A stretch of 64,000 nucleotides of DNA from Actinomycetota bacterium (GTDB lineage: Bacteria > Actinomycetota > Actinomycetes > Nanopelagicales > Nanopelagicaceae): the NCBI GenBank assembly GCA_947463725.1, contig CANHRM010000004.1, positions 1 to 64,000 of the forward strand, read 5' to 3'. Position numbers and translations under genes: made by a program. Positions 48,402 to 58,579 of this stretch are shown in pieces (position 1 is the first letter of the stretch; every line of letters starts with the position of its first letter). The notes beneath the pieces are model-generated. The model searched no databases, was not told the DNA's origin, and saw nothing but the letters and a program-made list of their open reading frames with translations.

Positions 48402-51071
48402 TTACTGAGCGCCGCCGTGGCAACGCTTGTACTTCTTGCCCGAACCACAAGGGCAAGGTGCATTTCGTGAAACATCATTTTTGGTGACGTTTCCATTTTC
48501 ATCAGCTGCGCTGTATTGCAATCCAATTGGTGAAACTGGCTTAGCTTCGATGCCTTTTGCTTGAACCTCTGATGATTCAACTGTTACTTCGACATTGAAT
48601 AGGAAGCCTGCGATTTCTTCTTTGATGGCATCCATCATGGCTGCAAATAACTCGTAACCTTCGCGTTGGTATTCAACGAGTGGGTCACGCTGTGCCATGG
48701 CACGAAGACCGATTCCTTCTTGCAAGTAGTCCATTTCGTAAAGATGTTCGCGCCATTTGCGATCAAGTACGGAAAGTAAAACCTTTCGCTCTAGTTCGCG
48801 AGTAACTTCAGAGCTCAAATTGCTTTCGCGATCTGTATAAGCCTTAACTAAATCTTCTAGAACACGATGCTTTAGTAAATCAGCATCGAGCCCCGCACGA
48901 CCACCAAGTTCGGCATCAAGATCGGCTGGGTTAAATGAGATCGGATAAATAACCTTTAGGTAGTTCCAGAGAGTCTCAAGATCCCAATCTTCAGCGTAGC
49001 CCGAAGCGGTTGCAGCATCGACGTAAGCTGCCAAAGTATCTTGCATGAATTCGATGACTTGTTCCTTTAAATCTTTACCTTCGAGAACTAAACGACGCTC
49101 GCCATAAATTACTTCACGTTGGCGATTCATTACATCGTCATACTTCAAAACATTCTTACGGATTTCAAAGTTTTGCGCTTCTACTTGGGTCTGAGCCGAA
49201 CGAATTGCATTGCTGACCATCTTTGATTCAATTGGTTCATCTTCAGGAATTCCTGCGGCAGATAGAACGCGCTCAACGATGCCAGAATTAAACCGGCGCA
49301 TTAAGTCATCTTGAAGTGAAAGGTAGAAACGTGATTCTCCAGGATCGCCTTGACGACCAGAACGACCGCGCAGCTGATTATCAATACGTCGAGATTCATG
49401 GCGTTCGGTACCAAGAACATAAAGACCACCCAATGCGATAACTTCTTCGTGTTCTTTTGCCACAGCTGCTTTCTGGCGAGCAATCTCAGTTGGCCAAGCC
49501 GCTTCGTATTCAGTTGCATTATCAACTGGCGAAATTCCGCGACGTTGTAACTCGAAATCTGCCATGAATTCTGGATTACCACCAAGCATGATGTCAGTAC
49601 CACGACCGGCCATGTTGGTTGCAACTGTGACTGCGCCTTTAATACCGGCACGAGCAATAATTGTTGCTTCACGTTCGTGATGCTTTGCATTTAATACTTC
49701 GTGTGGAACACCTGACTTGCGCAGGATCGCCGATAATTCCTCTGATTTTTCAACACTGACGGTACCAACCAAAACAGGCTGACCTTTGCGATGGCGCTCA
49801 ACAATGTCTTTTGCAACTGCGCTGAATTTGCCTAGTTCAGACTTGTAAACCAGATCTGCTTGATCGATACGGACCATTCCACGGTTTGTAGGAATAGGTA
49901 CAACGCCAAGCTTGTAAATCTGATGAAATTCAGAAGCTTCGGTCATTGCGGTACCAGTCATGCCGGAAATCGTTTTATAAAGGCGGAAATAGTTCTGAAG
50001 CGTAATTGTTGCCAAGGTCTGGTTTTCATCCTTGATCTCGATGCGTTCCTTAGCTTCAAGGGCCTGGTGCAGACCTTCGCTATAGCGACGACCGGCTAAC
50101 ATGCGGCCTGTGTGCTCATCAACAATTAATAACTCGCCATTCATAACTACATAATCTTTATCACGCTTGAAAAGCTCTTTAGCGCGCACTGCATTATTTA
50201 AGTAGCCAATCATGGGGGTATTAACTGCTTCGTAAAGATTTTCAATCTCAAGAATCTGTTCTACGCGTGTAACACCCTCTTCAAGGATGCCCACGGTTTT
50301 CTTCTTCTCATCGATCTCGTAGTGAACATCGCGCTCTAGTTTCAAAACAATATTTGCGAACTCGACATACCATTTGGTCGCTTTATCGGCTGGTCCAGAA
50401 ATAATAAGCGGAGTACGGGCTTCATCAATTAAAATTGAGTCAACCTCGTCAACTACGGCAAAGAAATGTTCACGTTGTACGCAATCATCAAGTGACCAAG
50501 CCATATTGTCGCGTAAGTAATCAAAACCAAATTCATTATTTGTGCCGTAAGTAATATCGCAGCCATAAGCATCGCGACGTTCTGTCGGAGTCATGTTATT
50601 TAGAATTACACCGACTGTTAATCCTAGAAACCGGTGGATACGTCCCATCCATTCGCTATCGCGCTCGGCGAGATAGTCGTTAACAGTTACAACGTGAACA
50701 CCTTTGCCGGCAATCGCATTTAAATATGAAGGAAGAGTTGCAACGAGAGTCTTTCCTTCACCTGTGCGCATTTCAGCAATATTTCCAAGGTGAAGCGCTG
50801 CTCCACCCATCAACTGCACGTCGTAATGACGTTGTCCTAAAGTGCGCTTTGCGGCTTCACGGACTGTGGCAAATGCCTCTGGCAATAAATCATCAAGTGA
50901 TTCACCTTTGGCATAACGAGCTTTAAATTCATCGGTCTTGGCACGAAGTTCTTCATCAGAAAGGGCAACCGTGGCCGCCTCGAATGAGTTAACTTTGACA
51001 ACGGTCTTGCTCAACTCTTTTAGGATGCGGCCTTCGCCGGCGCGCATAATCCGATCGAGAATTGCAGGCAT
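48402..51071 (-). CDS. secA: Preprotein translocase ATPase SecA
   Basis: [40 protein letters not shown]-terminal [14 protein letters not shown]. Confidence 0.98.
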   Translation of the reverse strand: MPAILDRIMRAGEGRILKELSKTVVKVNSFEAATVALSDEELRAKTDEFKARYAKGESLDDLLPEAFATVREAAKRTLGQRHYDVQLMGGAALHLGNIAEMRTGEGKTLVATLPSYLNAIAGKGVHVVTVNDYLAERDSEWMGRIHRFLGLTVGVILNNMTPTERRDAYGCDITYGTNNEFGFDYLRDNMAWSLDDCVQREHFFAVVDEVDSILIDEARTPLIISGPADKATKWYVEFANIVLKLERDVHYEIDEKKKTVGILEEGVTRVEQILEIENLYEAVNTPMIGYLNNAVRAKELFKRDKDYVVMNGELLIVDEHTGRMLAGRRYSEGLHQALEAKERIEIKDENQTLATITLQNYFRLYKTISGMTGTAMTEASEFHQIYKLGVVPIPTNRGMVRIDQADLVYKSELGKFSAVAKDIVERHRKGQPVLVGTVSVEKSEELSAILRKSGVPHEVLNAKHHEREATIIARAGIKGAVTVATNMAGRGTDIMLGGNPEFMADFELQRRGISPVDNATEYEAAWPTEIARQKAAVAKEHEEVIALGGLYVLGTERHESRRIDNQLRGRSGRQGDPGESRFYLSLQDDLMRRFNSGIVERVLSAAGIPEDEPIESKMVSNAIRSAQTQVEAQNFEIRKNVLKYDDVMNRQREVIYGERRLVLEGKDLKEQVIEFMQDTLAAYVDAATASGYAEDWDLETLWNYLKVIYPISFNPADLDAELGGRAGLDADLLKHRVLEDLVKAYTDRESNLSSEVTRELERKVLLSVLDRKWREHLYEMDYLQEGIGLRAMAQRDPLVEYQREGYELFAAMMDAIKEEIAGFLFNVEVTVESSEVQAKGIEAKPVSPIGLQYSAADENGNVTKNDVSRNAPCPCGSGKKYKRCHGGAQ

Positions 51072-51169
51072 TTAGCCACCCTGACCTTTCAAAGTTACTT
51101 TTGCTGGCAATATTCAAACCATCTATCAAGCTGGTGCCAACTTGCGAGATAACTCCCCAATCTTAGGGG

Positions 51170-51817
51170 TTATTCACGCCTGCGCAGCGCCATACAAGCG
51201 GTCGCTGCCGCCTGCACCTTAAAGCCGCCCCTAGTTAAGGCTCGGTTTGCCTCATTGATAGTGGCTCCGGTGGTTACCAGATCATCCAAAATAACCACTT
51301 TCTCACCTGAATAATTCCCAAGGAATTCAGGTTTTATCGACAGCGCCATTGCCAGATTTTCACGTCGGCCTGCAATATTCAATTTACTTTGATCACGAAT
51401 CACTCTTTGATGTTCAAGCAAAGGCAAAACTCCTACCCCCATGTCCTTGGCGACCGAGATTGCCAATTCGTTAATGAAATCTCGCCCACGACGTCGATTA
51501 GAAGCTAGCCGAGATGGAATAGGGACTAAGGCACAACTGGAATATTTCTGAAATAGTTCCAAGAGAGATGACCTCATGGCTTGACGTACTAATTGGTCTG
51601 CTGATTTTATGCTTTGTTCTTTAGCCGCTAACAATATATTTTTTGCAACCGGTGAATAAGCAATTGCAGAATAAACGGATAAGTTAAAAATTCTACTTTG
51701 ATAGCGATGTGGGTTCCAGAGTCTGCGACATTTTGAACAGATTGAATAACCTAGTTCACGACAACCAAAACATCTGATTGGAAATAGTAGATACTTCAAA
51801 TCCGAGATCAATTCCAT
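51170..51817 (-). CDS. ComF family phosphoribosyltransferase-like protein
   Basis: N-terminal CFGCRELGYSICSKC; PRTase motif VVILDDLVTTGATINEANRAL. Confidence 0.92.
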   Translation of the reverse strand: MELISDLKYLLFPIRCFGCRELGYSICSKCRRLWNPHRYQSRIFNLSVYSAIAYSPVAKNILLAAKEQSIKSADQLVRQAMRSSLLELFQKYSSCALVPIPSRLASNRRRGRDFINELAISVAKDMGVGVLPLLEHQRVIRDQSKLNIAGRRENLAMALSIKPEFLGNYSGEKVVILDDLVTTGATINEANRALTRGGFKVQAAATACMALRRRE

Positions 51818-51873
51818 GGTCGAAGGTTAAACTTGACTGTCTAATAGAACTGGCCAAAAATAATTAGATGTGG

Positions 51874-53412
51874 TTAACCTTTAAGTGAAATTAAGCGAGA
51901 ATTCAATTGATCGCCTGCTCGACGTGGCAGATATAGAACAAAATGCGTACCTTTACCAAGTTCACCCCATGCTTCGAGTTCACCGTTATGCAGACGAGCA
52001 TCTTCAAGGGCAATTGATAAACCTAAACCAGTTCCGCCACGAGTACGGGCACGAGATGGATCAGCTCTCCAGAATCGATCGAAAACGCGATTGAGCAACC
52101 TTGGCTCAATTCCAACCCCGTAATCACGAACTCCAATAGCAATATCTTCAGGTGAAGCCATTATGCGCACTTCGACAGGCTTGCTTTCAGCGTGATCTAT
52201 GGCGTTACTCAATAGATTTCGAATCACACGTTCAACGCGGCGAATATCACCAGTTATTAAAACCGAATCACGAGGGCGATTTAGATTTATTTCAATTCCA
52301 TTTTCTTTAGCAACTAGCAACAGGTCTGCAATGCAGCGCTCTAGGGAGCCACAGATATCGAATTCGACAGCCTCCAACACAGCTACTTCGGCATCAAATC
52401 GGCTAATTTCAAGTAAGTCTTCGAGCAACCGTTCAAAACGATCAATCTGTCCGATCAATAACTCAGAGCTGCGAGCAATCAAGGGGTCAAAACTCTCGCG
52501 TGCATTGTGAATTACTTCAGATGCCATACGTAGCGTTGTTAATGGAGTGCGTAATTCATGCGAGACATCAGACACAAAGCGCTGTTGCACGCGTGACAAA
52601 TTCTCAAGTCGGGCAATCTGTTTCTGTAATGATTCAGCCATCTCATTGAAGGCATTTCCGAGGCTGGCAAATTCATCATTGCTCTTGACCTGCATGCGTT
52701 GGCTAAAATCGCCTTCAGTGAATTGTTGAGAAATTCGCACTGCATCGCGAACTGGCTTTACGACTTGTCGAACCACAATCCAAATAATCAGCGCAATTAA
52801 AAGAATTAGAGCTAAGCCAGTTAAATAAAGGGAATTGCTAATTAAAGAAAGAGTTGCCGCTTGATCTGCCAGACTATATAGAACATACATCTCATAATCA
52901 CCATCGTTGGGAATGCTAATTCGTTGTCCTACCGCAAATCCATTGACTGAAATTGCTCCGGCATAATCAATTTGCACATATGAAGACTCTAAGTTGTCTG
53001 AGTTACGTACTTTTTTTCGTAGAGATTCTGGGATCGAACTATTTGCAACTAAGTTAGAGCTAATCTCGTAGTTTGTTTTACCAAAGGCAGATCCAGGTAC
53101 TTGCAGAATTACCACTTCACGACCACTCTCATTAGAACCCACAGTGGTAGCAGATGTAATGACGGCACTGAAAATGTCTCGAACTGAGTCGGTCGGATTT
53201 CCAGATGCGATAGCTAAGCGATATTGAGCGCTAAAAATGGTAGAGCGAGCTTCGATGATCGCCGTATCTATATTTACTTGCTTGATACCAGCTGAAAGCC
53301 TGGAATAAAGTGTCGAAGCAGTAATGGATATAACAACCATCGACAGAAAGATCGTAGAAACAACTACCCGCAGAGCTAAAGAATGTGCTTTATGAGCACC
53401 ACCAGATCGCAT
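51874..53412 (-). CDS. mtrB: Sensor histidine kinase MtrB
   Basis: Two TMs, HAMP, VSDVSHELRTPLTTLRMASEVI, GTGLGLSIALEDARLH; follows mtrA. Confidence 0.93.
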   Translation of the reverse strand: MRSGGAHKAHSLALRVVVSTIFLSMVVISITASTLYSRLSAGIKQVNIDTAIIEARSTIFSAQYRLAIASGNPTDSVRDIFSAVITSATTVGSNESGREVVILQVPGSAFGKTNYEISSNLVANSSIPESLRKKVRNSDNLESSYVQIDYAGAISVNGFAVGQRISIPNDGDYEMYVLYSLADQAATLSLISNSLYLTGLALILLIALIIWIVVRQVVKPVRDAVRISQQFTEGDFSQRMQVKSNDEFASLGNAFNEMAESLQKQIARLENLSRVQQRFVSDVSHELRTPLTTLRMASEVIHNARESFDPLIARSSELLIGQIDRFERLLEDLLEISRFDAEVAVLEAVEFDICGSLERCIADLLLVAKENGIEINLNRPRDSVLITGDIRRVERVIRNLLSNAIDHAESKPVEVRIMASPEDIAIGVRDYGVGIEPRLLNRVFDRFWRADPSRARTRGGTGLGLSIALEDARLHNGELEAWGELGKGTHFVLYLPRRAGDQLNSRLISLKG

Positions 53413-54090
53413 TTACTGGCCGCCGGCTTTGTAACCAACACCTCGCACGGTTACGACAATTTCAGGATGTTCTGGATCATGTTCAACTTTTGCGCGAAGA
53501 CGTTGTACGTGAACGTTTACTAGACGGGTATCTGTTGAATGGCGATATCCCCAAACTTCACTAAGAAGCGCATCACGTGAAAAGACTCGACCAGGTTCGC
53601 GTGCTAAAGCAACTAGCAGATCGAATTCGAGGCGAGTCAACGCAATTTGTTTTCCGGCACGAGATACCTGATGTGCAACTACATCTATAACTAAATCAGC
53701 AATAGTTAACAGTCCAGAAATATCAGTGTTTGTGCGACGCAAACGGGTGCGGATTCGAGCAATTAATTCAGATGGATGTTTAAATGGTTTGACCATGTAA
53801 TCATCGGCGCCTGCCTCGAGCCCGCGAACCACATCATGGGTGTCGCCTTTGGCAGAAAGCATCACGATTGGCACCATAGATTCTGCGCGAATCAATTTAC
53901 ATACTTCGATGCCATCTAAACCTGGCAACATCACATCTAGCAAAACTAAATCTGGTGGATTATTACGGAAGACATCGAGCACTTCATCACCGCGACTTAC
54001 TAGATCCACGTCGATGCCGGCACCGGTTAATACAATGCCGAGCATCTCCGCAAGATCCTGGTCGTCATCGACGACCATTACTAAAGTCAT
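53413..54090 (-). CDS. mtrA: Response regulator MtrA (OmpR family)
   Basis: VDDDQDLAEMLGIVL, DLVLLDVMLPGLDG, RDALLSEVWGYRHSTDTRLVNVHVQRLRAKVE. Confidence 0.95.
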   Translation of the reverse strand: MTLVMVVDDDQDLAEMLGIVLTGAGIDVDLVSRGDEVLDVFRNNPPDLVLLDVMLPGLDGIEVCKLIRAESMVPIVMLSAKGDTHDVVRGLEAGADDYMVKPFKHPSELIARIRTRLRRTNTDISGLLTIADLVIDVVAHQVSRAGKQIALTRLEFDLLVALAREPGRVFSRDALLSEVWGYRHSTDTRLVNVHVQRLRAKVEHDPEHPEIVVTVRGVGYKAGGQ

Positions 54091-55377
54091 TTAGCTTCCG
54101 TGTTCCCAAGAGTTTAAGTACAAGTCTTGTGCTGGAGTAAGAACGTCGATCTTGCCACCCATGCTGCTTAGTTTAAGGCTGGCAACTTCTTTGTCTATAT
54201 AGGTAGGAACGTTATGAATTCCAGCTGCAAGGTTCTTAGCCTCTTTTACGAGATATTCAGCAGTTAACGCTTGATCTGAGAATGACATATCCATTACTGA
54301 AGCAGGGTGGCCTTCGGCAGCCCCTAGGTTTACCAAACGACCTTCAGCAATCAAAAGCAAGCGACGTCCGTCAGCCATTACATACTCATCGGTTTGATGA
54401 CGCATCTTGGCATTCTTGCTCTTAGCGTTCTTCTCTAGCCAAGCTACATCGATTTCAATATCGAAGTGACCTGAGTTAGCCATAATTGCGCCATCTTTCA
54501 TGACTGCAAAGTGCTCATCGCGTAGAACATCGCGGTTACCGGTTACGGTGATGAAAACATCGCCAACCTTTGCTGCATCAGGCATCGGCATTACGCGGAA
54601 TCCTTGCATCATGGCATCAAGTGCTTTAGTTGGGTCGATTTCGGTAACAATTACATCTGCGCCCATACCTTTGGCACGTTCTGCAACACCTTTTCCGCAA
54701 TAACCGAATCCAGCTACAACTACGACGCGACCGGCAAGTAGGTAGTTTGTTGCACGGAAAACTGCATCGAGTGTCGATTGTCCGGTTCCGTAGCGGTTAT
54801 CAAACATATGCTTTGTGTCGGTGTCATTAACAGCGATCATTGGGAACTTCAAGGCACCATCTTTAGCCATCTGAGTTAAGCGAATTACGCCAGTTGTGGT
54901 TTCTTCGCAACCACCGGCAACATTTGGAATTAATTCTTGGCGAGTTGTATGCAAAACATTTACTAGATCACAACCATCATCGAAAACTTGGTGTGGTTCG
55001 ATATCAAGTGCTGCGTTTAGATGTGAGTAATAACCATCGCGATCAACAGCATTCTTTGCGAAAACACTAATGCCGTATTCATGCACAAGGGCTGCTGCAG
55101 TGTCGTCTTGAGTTGAAAGTGGATTAGATGCGCAAAGTGCAATATCTGCGCCACCTGCCTTGAGGACTCGCATCAAGTTGGCAGTTTCAGTAGTCACATG
55201 CATGCAGGCAGCAATACGAATGCCAGCAAATGGTTGTGACTTTTCAAATCGTTCACGGATTTGAGCTAGAACAGGCATATTGCGTTCGGCCCATTCGATT
55301 CGCTTACGGCCTTGCTCGGCTAGCGAAGCATCGGCAATGTCATTGCGAGGTACGGTTTTTGTTACAGGTGCGTTCAC
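54091..55377 (-). CDS. ahcY: Adenosylhomocysteinase
   Basis: [59 protein letters not shown]. Confidence 0.97.
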   Translation of the reverse strand: MNAPVTKTVPRNDIADASLAEQGRKRIEWAERNMPVLAQIRERFEKSQPFAGIRIAACMHVTTETANLMRVLKAGGADIALCASNPLSTQDDTAAALVHEYGISVFAKNAVDRDGYYSHLNAALDIEPHQVFDDGCDLVNVLHTTRQELIPNVAGGCEETTTGVIRLTQMAKDGALKFPMIAVNDTDTKHMFDNRYGTGQSTLDAVFRATNYLLAGRVVVVAGFGYCGKGVAERAKGMGADVIVTEIDPTKALDAMMQGFRVMPMPDAAKVGDVFITVTGNRDVLRDEHFAVMKDGAIMANSGHFDIEIDVAWLEKNAKSKNAKMRHQTDEYVMADGRRLLLIAEGRLVNLGAAEGHPASVMDMSFSDQALTAEYLVKEAKNLAAGIHNVPTYIDKEVASLKLSSMGGKIDVLTPAQDLYLNSWEHGS

Positions 55378-55481
55378 GGTGAAACTCCTAAATTAAGAGA
55401 GAAAATGGTCAATTAGGCAGGACCCCGCCAGAGGGCAAGAGTATCGGCAATGCCCAGTTGAGTTCTACTTAGCCGCAGCGA

Positions 55482-56843
55482 TTAAGCGTTAATTAGCGCC
55501 AATAGCTCGTCACGATGGGCCGCCATATTTGCAGCCGTATCAGCTTCTACATTTAACCGCAGCAATGGTTCGGTATTCGAGGCACGCACGTTAAACCACC
55601 AAGTCGATGTAGAAACAGTTAAACCATCTAGTTCATCGATACTAAATTCAGGTAGTGCTTGATATTTTTCTCGGATTGCTTTAATAACCCCGGCAGAATC
55701 TGCCACTTTAGAATTAACTTCACCGCTTGCAACATATCTTTTAAATGGCGCGAGTAGTTGCGAAATAGTTTGGTCTGACTCACCAAGAGCAGCCAATGCA
55801 TGCAGCGCAGCCAATGCACCAGAATCAGCTCGCCAGAAATCTTTAAAGTAAAAGTGACCAGAGTGCTCGCCTCCAAAAATTGCACCAGTCTCTGCCATTA
55901 AAGCTTTTATGTATGAGTGCCCTACTCGTGATCTAACTGGTACTCCACCTAGTTCATTAATTACTTCAACGACTGTTCGCGAAGAAATCAGACTATGAAT
56001 TATGGTAGCTCCTGGATGTTTAGCTAGTTCGCGACTAGCAATTAATGAAGTGACCAAAGAAGGATCAACCGTTTCGCCATTTTCATCTACTAAGAAACAG
56101 CGATCAGCATCGCCATCAAAAGCAAGTCCAATATCAGCTTTATGTTTTAGAACTGCTTTCTGAAGATCTTGTAAATTTGCTGGATCAATTGGATTAGCTT
56201 CATGGTTAGGAAAGTTTCCATCGAGCTCAAAGTAAAGCGGAATAATCTCAGCGCCTAACCGTTCAAAAATCGCTGGAGCGGTAAACCCAGCCATGCCATT
56301 ACCTGCATCAATAACTATCTTTAGCGGACGATTACCTTTAAACGAAACTAGCTTATGAAGATGATCGGCATATGCTTCAAGTAAGTCTTCGGTAGTTTCA
56401 ACGCCAACTGGGCGCATTGCAAGTGGCGTGCCTTCGCGAACATAATTCTCGATTGTTTGCAGACCAGTCTCTTTACCAATTGGACGGGCACCGCTAAAAC
56501 ATAACTTTATGCCGTTGTAAGCAGCCGGATTATGGCTGGCAGTAAACATGGCGCCTGGCAAATTCTTTGAACCGGCCGCGAAATAAAGCATGTCTGTCGA
56601 TGCTAAACCTATGCGAATTACATTTGTACCATTGCTAGTAACGCCAGCTGAGAAAGCATCTGCGAGTTCAGGTGAAGAAGGACGCATGTCTTCACCGATT
56701 ATTACGGTGCTAGGTTCGCGTTCAATCTCAAGAAATCTAGCAAATGCTAATCCGACTGCAAAAGCAAAATCTGTTGAAAGCTCACCATCGACTAAACCGC
56801 GAATGTCATACGCTTTAAAAATATCAGGGATTTTTTCGCTCAT
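55482..56843 (-). CDS. manB: Phosphomannomutase/phosphoglucomutase
   Basis: IFKAYDIRGLV, GAMFTASHNPAAYNGIKLC, LAFDGDADRCF, ASNTEPLLRLNVEA. Confidence 0.95.
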   Translation of the reverse strand: MSEKIPDIFKAYDIRGLVDGELSTDFAFAVGLAFARFLEIEREPSTVIIGEDMRPSSPELADAFSAGVTSNGTNVIRIGLASTDMLYFAAGSKNLPGAMFTASHNPAAYNGIKLCFSGARPIGKETGLQTIENYVREGTPLAMRPVGVETTEDLLEAYADHLHKLVSFKGNRPLKIVIDAGNGMAGFTAPAIFERLGAEIIPLYFELDGNFPNHEANPIDPANLQDLQKAVLKHKADIGLAFDGDADRCFLVDENGETVDPSLVTSLIASRELAKHPGATIIHSLISSRTVVEVINELGGVPVRSRVGHSYIKALMAETGAIFGGEHSGHFYFKDFWRADSGALAALHALAALGESDQTISQLLAPFKRYVASGEVNSKVADSAGVIKAIREKYQALPEFSIDELDGLTVSTSTWWFNVRASNTEPLLRLNVEADTAANMAAHRDELLALINA

Positions 56844-56858
56844 GACAAACTCGATCAA

Positions 56859-57236
56859 TTACTTATTTGGTACGGCTCGAAGATGACCTCGTCTACCGAT
56901 ATGTTCGGTACTCGCTGCCAAACTTGCAGCAGTTGAAGTATTTTCAGTAATCGGGGTTGAGGCTACTTCGCGAACTGCATCCGCAATTGCCATCAAATCA
57001 TCGTTAGACGGACCGCTCTGGTTATCTGTAATTTGTGCGCGAATTACTTCCCAGCCATTTGGAACCGTTAAACGTTCAGCATGAATTTCACAGAGATCAT
57101 AAGCGTGTGGTTCGGAATAAGTTGCCAGTGGACCAACTACTGCAGTTGATTCGGCATAAATGTAGGTCAGGGTCATGGTTGCCATGCGACGGCAACTGGC
57201 GCGAGAACACGCACGACCTACTTTTAGCGAACTCAT
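56859..57236 (-). CDS. DUF3499 family protein
   Basis: RACSRASCRRMATMTLTYIYAESTAVVGPLATYSEPHAYDLCEIHAERLTVPNGWEVIR. Confidence 0.93.
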   Translation of the reverse strand: MSSLKVGRACSRASCRRMATMTLTYIYAESTAVVGPLATYSEPHAYDLCEIHAERLTVPNGWEVIRAQITDNQSGPSNDDLMAIADAVREVASTPITENTSTAASLAASTEHIGRRGHLRAVPNK

Positions 57237-57277
57237 ATGACTCAGATTAGTGGGCAGCTCAGTAAAACTTGGGATTT

Positions 57278-58579
57278 TTATGGATTTAAAACCCGAATGT
57301 TTGAGGATGGAATTGCCACTTTTGTTAGTTCAGCACCCGAAGTAATTGGGAAGAAGGCATACCCACTCTTAGCCGCTATCAACGCACCTGCGTAGTTATC
57401 GACACCGGCACGAAGCACTGTGACCGCGATTGCATTATTGGGCACTTGCCAACTTACTAAATCAGAGCCAGTAATGCTTTGTTCCTTAACTTTGCCAGAT
57501 GAGTACTCGACTTTGAGATCAACTGCGATCACATCGCCGGCAAAGATAATTTTTGGCGAAATTCCACCTAGGGCAATCTGTAACGGAGTCAGTGCGGGCG
57601 AAGGCGTGCTCCAGACGAAGTCGCTTTTCCCGTTCGAGGTGGCACGAGATCGAATTGCTGCTACCAAAGGCTGATCTGAGGTCAACTTAATCGCGAATGA
57701 CCCTTTGGACACCTCTGGCGTTAGCTTTAATTCCACAACTTTTCCACTGGCCAATTTACGTTCGTTAAAGCCGATTGGAATAAATCGCCCGTTGCTCGAG
57801 AGTAGTTCAAGTGTGAAATTTGCATCTGCCACTCCTGGCACAAATAATCGTAGGTAATGCGTTGGCGATTTCTTTTTAACTAATTGTTGCGGGATGCCAG
57901 TTATCACGAATTTCTTGGCTGGTGCCAAAATTGCATTTACTGAATCTCCGCCCAACTTTTTCAAACCTTTAACCCGCTCATCAACTAAGAAGCTATTAAC
58001 GCGGCCAGATCTAGCAACTACTTTAACTACGATACTGGAGTCCCCCGGTGCCAGTGAATCTAGTTTTACAGTTGCACTTGAGTTCGCTTTTAAGGAAATA
58101 GTTTTCATTGCTTGTTCGCCATTTTCACTCCATGTGTATATATCTGCAATCGAAACGCTAAGCCCACTATTAACCAAATAAATAGCGCCCTTACTACTCA
58201 CATCTGAAGTTCCACCGACAAACCATTGTGAAGTAGCTGGGGCTGTACATATAACAGAGCCAGCCCAAACGCCGGAACGACTCTGAAAGCTAACTGGAGT
58301 AAGACCTTCAGATTGCAACAAGATTGGATCACTAATACTTGAATAACGAAGTGCTTTGATATTTATTAACTTTGTGCTTTTGTTTCCAATTCGATAAAAC
58401 GGTGTCTTCTTTGAAAGTACTGAGGTGACAGTTGTTACGCCAGCTGGATTAGGCGGGCAAACGACAGCAGGGTAAGACTTGGAATATTGACGAGCGCCAG
58501 TGTTGGCATCAAACAAATTGGTAGCTAACAAGACCGCAGTAATTAACCCAACTAAGATCGCGCCTTTCTTAAACTTCAT
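57278..58579 (-). CDS. DUF5719-like exported/membrane-anchored protein
   Basis: N-terminal TM; conserved position between DUF3499 and the GT2 gene. Confidence 0.8.
   Translation of the reverse strand: MKFKKGAILVGLITAVLLATNLFDANTGARQYSKSYPAVVCPPNPAGVTTVTSVLSKKTPFYRIGNKSTKLINIKALRYSSISDPILLQSEGLTPVSFQSRSGVWAGSVICTAPATSQWFVGGTSDVSSKGAIYLVNSGLSVSIADIYTWSENGEQAMKTISLKANSSATVKLDSLAPGDSSIVVKVVARSGRVNSFLVDERVKGLKKLGGDSVNAILAPAKKFVITGIPQQLVKKKSPTHYLRLFVPGVADANFTLELLSSNGRFIPIGFNERKLASGKVVELKLTPEVSKGSFAIKLTSDQPLVAAIRSRATSNGKSDFVWSTPSPALTPLQIALGGISPKIIFAGDVIAVDLKVEYSSGKVKEQSITGSDLVSWQVPNNAIAVTVLRAGVDNYAGALIAAKSGYAFFPITSGAELTKVAIPSSNIRVLNP

Noticed and set aside
55378-55481. Possible SAH riboswitch upstream of ahcY
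   Set aside because: No recognisable SAH aptamer consensus by eye; a covariance search would be needed.
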